DNA of 64,000 nucleotides, from NCBI GenBank assembly GCA_910574455.1, contig CAJSYZ010000001.1:98006-162005 (forward strand). The letters run 5' to 3'. Under the pieces are notes generated by a model, which searched no databases, was not told the origin of the DNA, and was given only the letters and a program-made list of their open reading frames with translations. The DNA comes from Trichaptum fuscoviolaceum. Its lineage: Eukaryota > Basidiomycota > Agaricomycetes > Hymenochaetales > Trichaptaceae. The translations under genes and the position numbers were made by a program. Each line of letters starts with the position of its first letter. The first letter of the stretch is position 1. Below are positions 32,994 through 45,913 of this stretch, one piece after another.

Positions 32994-35811
32994 ATGATGA
33001 CCAGAATCCGAAATAAATCCAACCAGAAACGGGACAACGCGGTGGCAAGGTCATGGAGGTTTTTCAACGTCACTCCCGACTCCCAGGCAGAGATGCTCAG
33101 ACGTATCCGCTTCCTTCTTGAACATATTCAGCATGCTGGCGAATCTAAACACATCGACGACATTTCAACATCCCTCTGTTTCCAAGTACTTGTATATGGA
33201 CCATTTACATCAGATCGTAAGCATTCCAATCCGAACTGGCACGAGCTTGCATGGGAGAAATTCCAAAACGAGATGGAACGACAATTTGGACGCTTTGTCA
33301 ATGACTCATCATCGACGCTTGCAACGACCGATGATAGCCCTGGTACGGGACACAGCATAGACAAATATGTCTTCCAACCCATGGGACGATCTATCGAACG
33401 GCTTTTACTCGCTATGGAACTCAGGTATTTTCGGCCTCCGGAAAGGAGCGCACGGCAAATCATTGAATTCCTTGAAGCTTCCCCATTTTCTGGACGTCAT
33501 ATCCCGGATGATGAGATATGCGAGCATTCCTTCAATGGTGAATCCCTTTTTGTGGATGAGGATGAGGCGGAAAAGGATGCTGAGGACCGCATGTCCTTAT
33601 TCCTGGAAATCAGTCGGACGGAAGAGATTGTAAAGGCATTTCAAAGGCTATTGATACAAGCAAGGTAATATAGCTCAATGGACTGAATGATCTTGTTACT
33701 GACGACTGGAGGCTTTAGTTCAAAGCAACGAAGTATGCGTGTTGAGGCACAAAAACTGATATGGTCCCTCTTCAGATACAGGAATGTGGTCTTCCTGTTG
33801 AACGCTATGATAGATCTCCGGGATCTGGTGTGGGATGGATATTCAACCTTTCAGCACTGTTCGCCATTAGACCTTGATTTTCAAACTCACTTCTCCTTTC
33901 GGTGGGATATGGATTATTTTACTGATGATGCCTTAGTGAGGATGTTTGACGCCAAAGCAGATCATGAATTATGGCATCTTTCAATCAGAGATATTTTAAA
34001 GACTTGTGCTCGGTGAGTTCAAATTCACGTAATACAATGACATTAACTCTAACCTTTTTTCACCTGTCGTATGAAGGGAAAATAGAGGATTCTCGTCACT
34101 TCCAATTAGCATTGTCTTTGAGAAGTTCAACGACCTCGTGCGCTACACACATCACAACATGTGCACCGAGGAAACAGCAGAAGATCTATATCTATCTCTC
34201 ATTGCAATTCAAGGATATTCTACTAAGTATCCGTATATGCTAAGCATGGTAGAGCGACTCAATCTCTATCGCTTTAATTCTCCCAAGATCCCTTCAAGGG
34301 GAGGAGGAAGGTGGGAGTGCTTCATTGACATTCAAGTGCTACTATTTACGGAATATATAATTAATTAGGTCTGAATCAAAGATTAAGACGGCTGAGTTGT
34401 TGTGTCATTTCTTCATTAGGTCAGTGTTGCGATGGGTATGGCTCGGACATGTTCTCATGGCATTCCACTGATAGTAAGCCTTTTTAGCTTGTTGAGCAGC
34501 GAATTAAGGATTAAACACGGCGCAGTACCCTCACTCGAGGAATGCTGTCTATATTTAAACGATGTCGACAATGATTGGCATTGGGATCACGATGAGAGTA
34601 ACCCGATGAACGAACTGGAGGCCAGGGCATCCGAAGACTATTTGCACAAGATCAACGAGGCGCTGGTGCGACGTGGTCCCGTAACTTTTGAAATATTCAA
34701 AGACATGGTATCTGGGCCGCTCAAATGGGAGAGATATTGCCAACCAGTACGTAGGCGGAAAGACGGGAATCAAGCTCGGGGATCATCTACCTGGGAATAC
34801 AGGCTCTATGTCTCTGAAAATGAGTTTCCAAACCCGTTTCTGCTCTTCTTCTACTTCACACCCTTTTCGCCCTATCATCGGGATTCTGGAGGTTTCATCT
34901 ACTGGGACTACCTCGCCTTTAGAAATTCAGCTTCATATTGGGAACTTGAACATAAGTTGACGAAGTATTGGTTTAAAATTCGGACTTGGTTGGCTGCGCT
35001 GAACCGCAATTCTATGACGCTACCCGGAGATAGGCCAGGTACAGATTTATACAAGATCTTGGAATTGTGGCGAAATTTTGTTCCTAATCCTCTACCCAAT
35101 TTACCACCTGCGCATGACCTACTGCAATGCGTGACCTCGCCATTTCGTTTGCATAGCGAAATAAAATCATCTCGACTGTCGCCCACAATCAAGGAGCCTC
35201 ACACACTGGTAGCAGATGGCATTCCGCAGGTGGGACCTGCACGCAAGCCTGCGCCAACTCCTCCTTGCGAATACAGAACCTATAAGCGGCCGTTGGATGA
35301 TTACGGGATGGATGCCACACCGCAGCCTTGGATCGAGGGTACTCCATTAGAGGATAGGAATAAGGCTGATCCTGTGCACTTACAGCTCGAATCCATCGAG
35401 AACGCAGTACTGGCTGCACCTGCAGGTCGACTACTATCAGTTGGATCTATGGAAGTTGGATCTGCCGCCAAGGACTGCGCCTTTGTAGAGGGAGATGATA
35501 CCATAGAAACTTGCTCGGACAGGCGCTTTGGTCGCTTGGTTGTGGCAGCGGAAACTCGCGTCTCGAGATCCTTTCCTTCATCAGATAGCGATGAAGATCA
35601 GTCATTAGAGGACGCCGAATCGCTTCAGCCGCCAAGGAAGAAGCAGAAGATGACATATGATTTAGAATACTCTGCAGGCGACACGGACTCGATGATGACA
35701 GAAGTTGCAAATGGTTTTACCGATTCATCTGATGAAGACGATATGTCAGTAGACCAGGACTTTTGGTCGGCCAAAAGCACTGCGGAGCTTTCATTGGCTT
35801 CACTTGATTAG
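32994..35811 (+). pseudogene. Unrecognised long gene, unit A copy (broken)
   Basis: Exons match the intact copy in unit B: 32994-33664, 33719-34012, 34086 onward and a last exon to 35811. Two lesions are visible. Exon 3 ends in an in-frame TAG (34366-34368) where unit B has CAG and continues (EYIIN-stop against EYIIKQV). About 80 bp later a 2-bp length difference (near 34452) puts the start of exon 4 out of frame with the rest. The last exon is otherwise open for 459 codons, including the basic PPRKKQKM segment and an acidic Ser/Asp-rich tail. A shortened product from the first three exons (about 415 residues) or from the last exon could still be made. See the unit B entry for content. Confidence 0.75.
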
Positions 35812-36458
35812 CCACGGTACGTCGACAACAAACTTTGCGATGCAGAAAGTGCCCATGCTAACGGACCCTCGTTGTTTCAGACACGACAAACTTCTCTTGT
35901 ACCGGACTTGCCAACGGTTTTTATCCCAATTTTTGACCCCTTTCTTTTGTAATTTGTTTTGTATTCCTTACCGTTTCTCTTTCTGAAATGTCTTCTCCAA
36001 ATTCTTGAAATGCTCTCTTCGTTTCTGTTGAAAACAAATAAGATCTGTGTATTGCAGCTCTGTACATACACAGACGCCTGGTGTGCGAGTTATGAAAAGC
36101 TATTAACGCGAAGTAGGTCCGAGTTTTCAAACAAGTGTCTAAGGTTAAAAAACATTCGCTGCAAAATTCTCTTTCTGCGCACAATACGATCTACTCGAAA
36201 GGGTATCAACAGTATACCTACTTGTCATGCATAGGATAGACATACTGAGAGGTGGAGAAGATTCACGATAATCCAGCTGTCCTCTTGAGCGAGCCAAGGT
36301 TATCTTCGCGTGGCGTCGCATTCTAAACTTGAACTCGAATGCATCCGAGTCGTCTTGAACATTACGTAAGCTTTTAACAAGGGCAACAGTTAAGCCTCCT
36401 GCTGACGAGGCTGCAGCGCAACCGTCGTCCAGCTCGTCCATCCATCATCGTCTATCCA

Positions 36459-36830
36459 CCATCGTACGGCATATTCTACACTCATCTCCCGGACCATTAC
36501 TTCTGGATCAGGGTTGCTGCCATTCGGGACATATACCGAGTCAGGCGTCGAGGTGAAGTCCGCGCAGCCTTCGAGGTGAATCCCAGTAGCATTTGACGTG
36601 GACGAAGGAGTAGATTTGCGCTACATGGAGGAGTGGTGGAAGAGAACGTGTTCGAGGGTATAGGCGTATGTTCGTTCCTGCGCGAAGTGTCACGGTGTTC
36701 ACTTCCACTTCGGGTGAAGCTCGCAAGGTATATTGCGTATTTCAGGGTTGATGGTGGCAGGTAGACCCTCATGCGCGACGAGAATGAACTGACTTTGCTA
36801 ATGCGCAACGATATTCGTGATTTCATCGCT
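36459..36830 (-). pseudogene. Unidentified coding remnant, unit A (paralogue at 46459-46880)
   Basis: Both units keep a minus-strand stretch with protein-like conservation: HLEGCADFTSTPDSVYVPNG, PDPEV and VREMSVEYAV (unit B 46470-46640), broken by frame changes upstream. I do not recognise the family. It lies between the long unknown gene and the second ILVD/EDD fragment. Confidence 0.35.
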
Positions 36831-37581
36831 AAGGCTTAGTTTGAGCACAAGAATGCGGTCTGAAGCGAATGACAAGGATCGATTTCACGTTAGCCATACG
36901 AGCTGCCGAAACTCAGTGTGGTGATGGTGTTCAGGCGTGAACGGGTTTGGGAGAGCAGAATGGAAGAAGATGACAAGTGGCGCGCCAGTCGCACCATTGG
37001 CAACATAGATCCGAATGTGGGAGCGCAACCTCCTGAGTTTCTAAGAGACAAGATCGACATGGACTGAGACTAAATAGGAACGTGAATCAGCTTTCGTTTC
37101 ACCAATATCAGGGAATTTAAAAACACTCACATTAATTTCTCCTTCGAAACATTCCACTCCTATGAAACCTTCCATTCGCATCATCATCTTTAATCCTGCG
37201 AATAGATACTGCTCGTCCATGATAGCTATCCATAGGCGAGTCAAATTAAAGAGGATGCAGAGGAGTTCACTTCAGAGATACAGCTGGTGCTAAGAAACGA
37301 TTCTGAAGAGGCAACATGATGCGATGTTGATGACAACACGGCAAAAATGAGAGTTGAGGAACCGAGGATAATAAACTTAGATAGCATCGACGAGATGGAC
37401 GATACAAGAATGTCAGCGTTAATGGTGTGAGAGGGCAGGGTTGCCAGTTGTTTGACGTCGACGGTTGTCCATTAAGTGCTCCGTCTCCTTTCTTCTTTCC
37501 ATCCTTACGCTGCGACTCCCGTCTCTACGGTACAAATTACGATGTAAGTTAGAAGATGAAGGCAAGCGAGTAGTAGTGCAC

Positions 37582-38193
37582 TCACATACCCTTCAAGGCC
37601 CCTGCCACTTCCAGCATGCCCTCGGACTGCTCTTTCTCCATCTCAAGCTCAGAACACTTCGCCTGCTCGACCATAGCATCAGGCAATGCGCGCGGCGACG
37701 TCGGAGGGGGGGTGAAGACGACGGCGCGCCTGTGCGTGAAGAGCGCGGGGGAGGTAGCGGAAGCTTTGAGCACGACAAGCGTGGAGTGTGCGTACAAGGG
37801 ATTAGAGAGAGACCGGATGATAGATTGCAGTAGGTGGGGGGGGGGGGGGCTTTTGGGCAGCTCGATAGCTCGTCGCCAAGCGTGCCCTTGTGATGATGAG
37901 CGCGTCGAGGAGAAGGTGTCGGTCTTCTGCCAGGAGTGCAAGGAGGGCGGGAACGCTGTCTGCGCGGTGGAAGTCCTCCGTGTACCCCACGCCACTCGGA
38001 TTGAGGTCCACAACCATCGGCGTTTTCCGTACAATCCTGTCGATACAATTGAGCGTGAGCCCGCCTGGCTGGCTGGGGCCCGGCCTCGGTATGCATCCGG
38101 CGATGGCAAGGATGTGCATGGTGGTGTTGGTCGACTCAGCTTCTCGCTAACAAGGTACACCCTACAACACGACCATTGCCTACACCATCCCAC
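37582..38193 (-). pseudogene. ILVD/EDD family fragment 2, unit A
   Basis: Minus strand: MHILAIAG, GLTLNCIDRIVRKTPMVVDL, GYTEDFHRAD, LLLDALIITRARLATSY, then LIPCTHTPRLSC and a frame change into SPALFTHRRAVVF. These are the family's central motifs (LAIAG, LTLDDFDRI, PML-DL, MEDFHRAGG, LDALTVTG, SPALLTHRGRAVVF). A run of 13 G near 37839-37851 marks one disruption. The C-terminal third is absent. Confidence 0.7.
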
Positions 38194-38747
38194 TCAACTG
38201 ATCACGGCCGCTCCGATTGATGACAGGGCCAACTTGGATGGCAAGTGGTGAGGGAATGGACACGTTCACACCTGCGTCTTGAGGTGGGCTTTGACTATTT
38301 GAACTTCGGGATTCGGTGTGCAATACTTGCTTCCTAGCGTTTGGGGACAGTAATGAGCACGCTTGAAATGCTTTGTGCGATAGACTTACCAGTGCTATGA
38401 GTTTCTTGCAATTTCACCCCGAGACCGGCGCCACGACCCTCTCGTCGCACTAACATAGGCAGTATGTCTTTCCCTGCGCAGCCCTGTTATGTTATTGTCC
38501 CAGATATACGCACGGATTCTCATCGCGAATGGCGAATGTTGATAAGTCTGCCCGTACGCGAAGGGGTCCGAAAGGTTGAGTTTTGAGGAGTGGACGATTC
38601 GAAGATTCTGCATAGTGCAGCCATTAGGGACATATGGTTCTGTGAAAGTAGAGTGATGAAGATTTGGACGTCGAAAGATTAGAGAGACTGTGTAAGAAAC
38701 AAACGATGTCGAGGATAGTATCAGTCTATCAGAGAATATGACTGGTA

Positions 38748-39354
38748 CAGTGGCGGAAGGACAAATCCTGCAATTCCGAGCAAGCCAAAATATTGAGTTT
38801 TAGAACCTGAGCTTGAAATTTCTGTAATACAAGTAAGGAAAAAACGTTTATCTATGCAATAAAAAAAATTCCGGGTTTTTTGTTTCAAATTTTCCCAGAT
38901 CAAAAAAATAAATCTTGAGTTTGAGCTCTTACTGATCTTGGTTAAGCTAGAAAATATGTGTAAGAGCCTTTCCGAGCCTTTACCAAATTTCAGGTATATT
39001 TCTCAGGTAGCCCGGTTTACTACAGTGCATTTCCGGACCCGGACATAAACTACCAAAATCTCTAACCAGTTTATCAAAGACCACCGGCTCAATGAAAGCA
39101 ATCAATTCCGACTATTCCGATGCCGTGGGAAAGCTTTAAAGGACCTGAAAGCGCCAATTAAGGTAATATGTTTCAAATTTTGTCCCAAAAATTTTTCGGA
39201 CTAAAGTTGAGAGAAAACTAATCAATATGAAGTGATGATACAATGCATTTGAGCCTATTTACACAGTTTCAGGGTCATTGGTTGAGAATTGTGTCCAGAG
39301 AAAGAAAAGATTTGAAGGGGTTTCGGAATTGCTGAATTTAGCCTTCCGCCACTG
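38748..39354. mobile_element. 607-bp MITE with CAGTGGCGGAAGG terminal inverted repeats, TA target site
   Basis: The left end CAGTGGCGGAAGG (38748) and the right end CCTTCCGCCACTG (39354) are exact inverted repeats, with weaker pairing extending about 20 bp inward (GCAATTCCG on both sides). It is flanked by TA on both sides (38746-38747, 39355-39356). The matching site in front of unit C (CTGGTAGTGTTTCGG, 48944-48958) is empty with a single TA. TA duplication plus a CAGT start fits a Tc1/mariner-like non-autonomous element. The interior is AT-rich with no coding potential. Confidence 0.9.
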
Positions 39355-40795
39355 TAGTGTTTCGGGGTCCCAGTCAACTTGAAGTTCCGTTTACGGCGGC
39401 GAATATCTCTTGATTCATGACTGCCATTTTCTACTCAAATCGCATCATCTCTTTCAACGCCCACACATATTTTATCCAATGATTTCTGAGGCAAAAAATA
39501 CAAGCGCATAATTTACTTTGCTCCCTCTCCACCATCGACAATCTTGAAAGATCCCCGAGAGATTCACCTGAATCTCACCGCCCTCAGCATTCGGCATAAT
39601 ATGATGGTCTTCATCTCGTTTGTGCAACCCAAACGCTGCACCGGTATACTATCGCAGAAATCAGAAGCTACATCTTCGCGTGCGCTGTAAGCATATCCAT
39701 TGACAGAAGGTGGGGCAAAATGCGACCAGCCTGATAGCGGACTCAGAGGGGACGGACACAGCTTTCGCCGTCATTACAGGTGAGTATAGCTTCATTGTAT
39801 AGCAGCATAGCCTTAATTGTTCATACTAGTAACACCTTAGGCGATTGCTGTATAAGACATTTGCCGGTATGAAGGGATAGTAATACCCCAGAACACTACA
39901 CAGCCCCAACACGGGTATGGAACCTCAGCAGTTCCCCACATTCGAGCTATTGCACAGAGGAGCATCCATATTACTCGCTTGCCTATATGAGCTATGCAAC
40001 TACACAGCTTTTCCTATACAAAGTGAAGTTATATCTCCGTCAACGTTGACAGGTGGGAATGAAACACATTCTGCGGTCTTCAAGTCAGGGAGTCTCAGCC
40101 CGATCTTCCATTTATTGTCTTTATGACTGTGGTGTTGTGCGCACTACAATGGAGCGTACTTGTATTAGGAAAGGAACATGTAATACAATTGGAACTTTCA
40201 GTGTAGGTACATTGGCAATACAATGCTAATAGCAATGACTGACTGTCCATATAAGTCGGAAGAGCTTGACAAGGCGATCCCGGGCTTCCTTCGAGTGGAA
40301 TAATACGGAAACTCAAAGCACACAGGAGATGCGCAAGTGAGTTGGAATTAGAGACTGTCAAAGTACCCTCCGAGTGACATGAAGGCGGAGTACGCAAGGA
40401 AGGAATTACGGAGCGAGGTGCACACGTGCCAGACGGCAATCAGAGAGACAAAACTGCTCGGCGATGACAAACATGAGTGCGTTTGATCGAAAATATGACC
40501 CAGAGCTACACAAAGATGCTCTTCGCTAAGGCCAAGCTCGGTGACTGCCCATCTTCAGGCGTGAAGTTATAAAAGATATCGAGGGGTTCACAAGTTATCA
40601 GATTCGGCCGTTACCATCGATCGAACATTGTTTGTACAATGTACACGGCGCAAAGACGAAAAATTAGCAGTCGGTAGACCCCAGAGATGTATAATGAAGA
40701 TAATGACGATTCCATGATAGCGATTTGAGTTGCGTATGTTGGTCTTGGTGTTTCTGCCTTCATTTAGAATGTCCAAGATTTCATATCACAGATGA

Positions 40796-41546
40796 ATGAA
40801 CTAGCGAGAGCAAGGGTACCCCAGCCCAACGCAGACACACCATGAGCGAAGAAAATTGTGCTCGATGAAGCTGTACAAGACGAAGACGTGTCTAGGATTG
40901 TGACGTATGAGCCGAGGCGATGCAAACTCTGAGCATGCAGGGTTGTGGTACACAGGTTCCTGTTGCACGACGAGCACGGAATGTGAGCAGAACGGATCGG
41001 AGATGGGCCGGGTCGTGGGCTGCGGGAAGGTGACAAACGTCCCGAGGTAGCTCTGCAGTTTTCCGTCAAGAAAGCGCACGGTGGCCGTGAATACGCGAGG
41101 TAGATGAATCGGCCTTCTATCGGACGGAAGAGGTGTTCGGGGCCCGGTTGAAATCCTCCAAGTACCCATTTCTATTCCGCTGCACGACCACGAGCATCGA
41201 CACCTTCCAATCGATCCAATCAATATCATCGAGCGCGGTCCCGCCGGACTAGATGAGACCTAGCTCACGCATGCGGCCGGCGATGGCGGGGAGGTGCACG
41301 TCGCTCGTCGAGCTGCCGAGGGCGCGCAAGACAATGAAGGCGTTTTCGAACGACTGGTGCATGAGAATGAGTTGGGAGCGAAAGGTAACAGTGTTGCGAG
41401 GAGGAAACGGCGATGCGAGGGATGATCGAGTAGACTTGATCAATGGCGCGCTGTGGGCGTGCGGCTCCGAGGGCCCCATACCGTCGCATCGATAAGGTAC
41501 GCAATAATCGACTCGGACACGCGCAGCCACGAGATGAGTTGTCTCT
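40796..41546 (-). pseudogene. ILVD/EDD fragment 1, unit B
   Basis: This is nearly identical to the unit A fragment (I count only a handful of differences over about 900 bp), with the same interruptions. It shows the same ALGSSTSDVHLPAIAG, ATVRFLDGKLQSYLG and PISDPFCSHSVLVV stretches on the minus strand. A partial third copy continues in unit C to about 50790. Confidence 0.65.
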
Positions 41547-43132
41547 TGAGAAATTGGTGTCAGGCATGGCTTGGTCGGACTGAGTGTATGAGTTAGCTTC
41601 AATGGCGAGTCTCATCACTGAACGGCACTCACGCGGGGAAGTAGTTCACCCTTTATCCTCATGCATCATATCCACTCATCACACCAGCCAATCGCTGTAG
41701 AACCATGGCCCGTGCGACGTTCGGAATCTTCATCTGATCATCGAGAAGTACCATAAGGCCGAGCGGCGAGCACATGCGGTATAGGGCTGGTGAGGATGTC
41801 ATCATAAGAGATTGCCCATCAGCTTCCTTTTCACCCTCAAATATTGGACGGAGATAGCTTACAGTCGTCCATGTTGGCAATGTCTGGCTCCTACACAAGG
41901 TCGAGGTACACCGTTGTGGCCACAGCTTGTGGCAACGTCTTCGATGCGAAGGTGGTGTCAACCAAACTTGATCGAAAAGTGAATGCTGGTCTGCGAACTT
42001 CAACTTCAAATTCTCGACGCAGGGCAGAACCTGTTGGAAGGTGAATTAGTATAAGTGAAGATGAGTCAGACAATTGTAGACGCACCTTGCCACCCAAAAG
42101 TTAGTTAAATTCAGCTTCACGAACCGCAAGCCAAGTTGGTTTCCAAACAAACAGCGACATGCTGAGCTCTCGTCTGACTTCTCCGACGCCTACGCCGTTT
42201 GAAAACGCTCAACTTGTCGACGATGATCGTCTTCGCGAATCGAGCAATGAAAAGACTGCATCCATCGACCTTGGGCACAATTCGGTGCACTGCTTCGCCT
42301 CCATCCCACCATGCATGTCCCATCGCCACCTCCGAGCTCGTTGGGCTGGTGTAGCGGTCGATCTATTCAGGATCGAGGACAACTTGCCAATGGTAAGCAG
42401 CAAGCCGCGCGGGCGTCTCTCGCAAATGAGGCATCAGTGATTGACGTGAGGATGAGAGTGCAACGATTTCTTGCCAAGTGGCAGATGTTTTAAGAACGGC
42501 TTGAGAATTGGTGAGTGAAGTAGACGGTGAACGTTGAAGATCAGGAAGGCGAGCAAAGCTGTGTTATAACTAAAGACGACATCAAGTCAGCGGTTGGTAG
42601 ATGTAAACCCGCGATGAAGTTTTTGATTACCCTTCTCCACTTGGCTTGCAGTTTTTCAACGACGTACGCCAACATTGTCCACGTCTTCGAAGGTTCTCTC
42701 TCCAAAGACTAGAACATGGATGGAGATGCAACTGGCGAATGCAATTTCGGACACAGGATTACCTTGTGCTCGGTCTTCGAGTGCGTGTAGATTGCAGATT
42801 GCGGGCGAGGAGATGGAAGTGTAGAATGAAGACAACTTTCAAGCTAGCGAGTTGATTGGCGCGAAGGCAGTGCTGCCAGGCTATACCAACAGTTGCCTGA
42901 CACTGCCCTGGGCACTTCACGACCCACAGTCTGTCTCGCTCTCGGGCTTCCCCAAGGTTCCAGCGCAGATTGCAGTGCACATCCAACCAGTACCGCTCTA
43001 TTTAGGTCGCCTATATAATTTCAACGTAGGACGAAGTGGTATCACACGCCCGATCACCCAGCTCACAGTTGGCACTCTCGAACATCCCGAACGCCTTATC
43101 CAAATCACCCTTCTTGGCTAGGAGACGACGAT

Positions 43133-45913
43133 ATGATGACCAGAATCCGAAATAAATCCAACCAGAAACGGGACCGCGCGGTGGCAGGGAGACGCTGGTT
43201 TCTAAACGTCACTCCCGACTCCCAGGCAGAGATGCTCAGACGTATCCACTTCCTTCTCGAACTTATACAGCATGCTGACGCATCTAAACGCATCGATGAC
43301 ATTGAGCAAGCTGAGGGTTACCAAAGACTCTTATATGGACCACTTACATCAGAGCATGAGAAGCATTCCAATCACTGGCACGAGCTTGCATGGGATAAAT
43401 TCCGAAATGAGATGGAACAACAATTTGGACGCTTTGTCAATGACTCATCATCGACGCTTGCAACAATCGATGACAGCCCTGGTACGGGACGCATCATAGA
43501 CAAATTTGTTTACCAACCCATTGGACGATCTATCGAACGACTATTACTCGCCCTGGAACTCAGATATTTTCGACGTCCGGAAAAAAGCGCACGTCAAATC
43601 ATTGAATTCCTTGAAGCTTCCGCATTTTCTGGACGTCATGTTCTGGATGATGAGGTATGCGAGTATTCGTACAATGTTGAAATTTATGATCGGGATGATC
43701 TGGACCGGATGTCCTTATTCCTGGAAATTAGTCGGACGGAAAAGATTGTAAAGGCATTTCAAAGGCTATTGATACAAGCAAGGTAATATACATAGTTCAT
43801 GGACTGAATGATTTTGTCACTGACGACTGGAGGCTTTAGTTCAAAGCAACGAAGTATGCGTGTTGAGGCACAAAAACTGATATGGTCCCTCTTCAGATTC
43901 AAGAATATGGTCTTCCTGTTGAACGCTATGATAGATCTCCGGAATCTGGTGTGGGATGGATATTCAACCTTTCAGCACTGTTTGCCATTAGACCTTGATT
44001 TTCAAACTCACTTCTTCTTTCGGTGGGATATGAAATCATACTCAGAGCGTGCCTTAGTGAGCATGGTTGACGCCAATGCAGAATATGAATTATGGCATCT
44101 TTCAATCAGAGATATCTTGAAAACCTGTGCTCGGTGAGTTCAACTCCATGCATTAACGGTGATAGTAAATGTAACCCTTCTTTACCTACCCTATCAAGAG
44201 AGAATAGAGGATTCTCGTCACTTCCAATTAGCATTGTCTTTGAGAAGTTCAACGACCTCGTGCGCTACACACATCACAACATGTGCACCGAGGAAACAGC
44301 AGAAGATCTATATCTGACTATCATTGCAATTCAAGGATATTCTACTAAGTATCCGTATATCTTAAGCATGCTGAAGCGACTCGATTTCTATGCTTTTTAT
44401 GGTCCCAAGACTCTTTCAAGGAGAGGAGAAAGGTGGGAGTGTTTCATTGACATTCAAGTGCTACTATTTACGGAATATATAATTAAGCAGGTGTGAATCA
44501 GAGATTAAGACGGCTGAGTTGTTGTGCTATTTCTTCATTAGGTCAGTGTTGCGATGGGTTTGGCTCGGACACGTTCCCGGCATTCCACTGATAGTAAGCC
44601 TTTCTAGCTTGTATATCAACGAGTACAGGATTAAATACTACGCAATACGCTCACTCGAGAAATGCTGTCTATATCTAAACGATGTCGACGATGAGAGTAA
44701 CCCGATGACCGAACTGGAGGCCAGGGCATTCGAAGACTATTTGCACAAGATCAACGAGGCGCTGGTGCAACGTGGTCCCGTAACTTTTGAAATATTCAAA
44801 AACAAGGTATCTGGGCCGCTCAAATGGGAGAGATATTGCCAACCAGTACGCAGGCGGAAAGTCGGGAATCAAGCTCGGGGATCATCTACCTGGAGATACA
44901 AGCTTGATGTCTCTAAAAAAATGTTTCTAAACCCGTCCTTACTCTTCTTCTACTTCATACCCTTTTTTCGGGATTCTGAAAGTTTCGAGCACGGGGACTT
45001 CATCAACTGCTGGGACTACTTCAATGTCAGTATTCCAGAATCATGGTGGGCACATAAGAGGACGAAGTGTTGGTTTAAAATTCGGAATTGGTTGGCTGCG
45101 CTGAACCGCAATTCTATGACGCTACCCGGAGATAGGCCACGTACAGATTTATATGAGATCCTGGAATGGTGGCGAAATTTTGTTCCTAATCCTCTACCCA
45201 ATCCACCACCTGCGCATAACCTTCTGCGATGCGTGACCTCGCCATTTCGTTTGCATAGCGAAATAAAATCATCTCGACTGTCGCCCACAATCAAGGAGCC
45301 TCACACACTGGTAGCAGATGGCATTCCGCAGGTGGGACCTGCACGCAAGCCTGCGCCAACTCCTCCTTGCGAATACAGAACCTATAAGCGGCCGTTGGAT
45401 GATTACGGGATGGATGCCACACCGCAGCCTTGGATCGAGGGTACTCCATTAGAGGATAGGAATGAGGCTGATCCTGTGCACTTAAAGCTCGAATCCATCG
45501 ACAACGCAGTACAGGCTGCACCTTCAGGTCGACTACTATCAGTTGTATCTATGGAAGTTGGATCTGCCGCCAAGGACTGCGCCTTTGTAGAGGGAGATGA
45601 TAGCATAGAAACTTGCTCGGACAGAGGATTTGGTCACAAGGCGGTCGCAAAGGAAACTCGTGCCAAGAGATCCTTTTCTTCGTTTGCTAGTGATGAAGAT
45701 CAGTCATTAGAGGACGCCGAATCGCTTCAGCCGCCAAGGAAGAAGCAGAAGATGACATATGATTTCGAATACTCTGCAAGCGACACAGATTCAATGATGA
45801 CCGAAGTCGAATATGGTCCTCCCGATTCGTCCTATGAAGACGACATGTCGACAGATGAGGACTATTGGTCCGCCAAAAGCACTGCGGAGCTTTCACTGGT
45901 TTCACTTGATTAG
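43133..45913 (+). CDS. Unrecognised long protein, unit B copy (apparently intact, about 866 residues)
   Basis: I read four exons: 43133-43782, 43840-44133, 44208-44492 and 44542-45913, total 2601 nt and in frame throughout. The introns (57, 74 and 49 bp) have GT and AG ends. The first exon encodes the region shared with the retrotransposon-split gene (NDSSSTLAT, RYFRRPEKSARQIIEFLEAS). Exons 2 and 3 are rich in aromatic residues (LIWSLFRFKNMVFLLNAM; RYTHHNMCTEETAEDLYL). The last exon contains WERYCQPVRRR, a Pro-rich middle, a basic PPRKKQKM segment that could be a nuclear localisation signal, and an acidic C-terminus. No transmembrane segment, signal peptide or known catalytic motif is visible. 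I do not recognise the family and give no function. ATGATG at 43133-43138 gives two possible starts one codon apart. Confidence 0.75.

Larger units (their letters stand above)
29460..38747. repeat. Tandem repeat unit A (5'-truncated)
   Basis: It aligns colinearly with 39600-48949 (unit B). Shared landmarks include the segment starting GGTCTTCATCTCGTTT (29463, 39603, 49201), the MEPQQFPTFE frame (29785, 39917), the ILVD/EDD fragments, the long unknown gene and the end block near 38620-38720. Compared with B and C, unit A lacks the first 250 bp or so (the block starting GTGTTTCGGGGTCCCAG). Confidence 0.9.
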
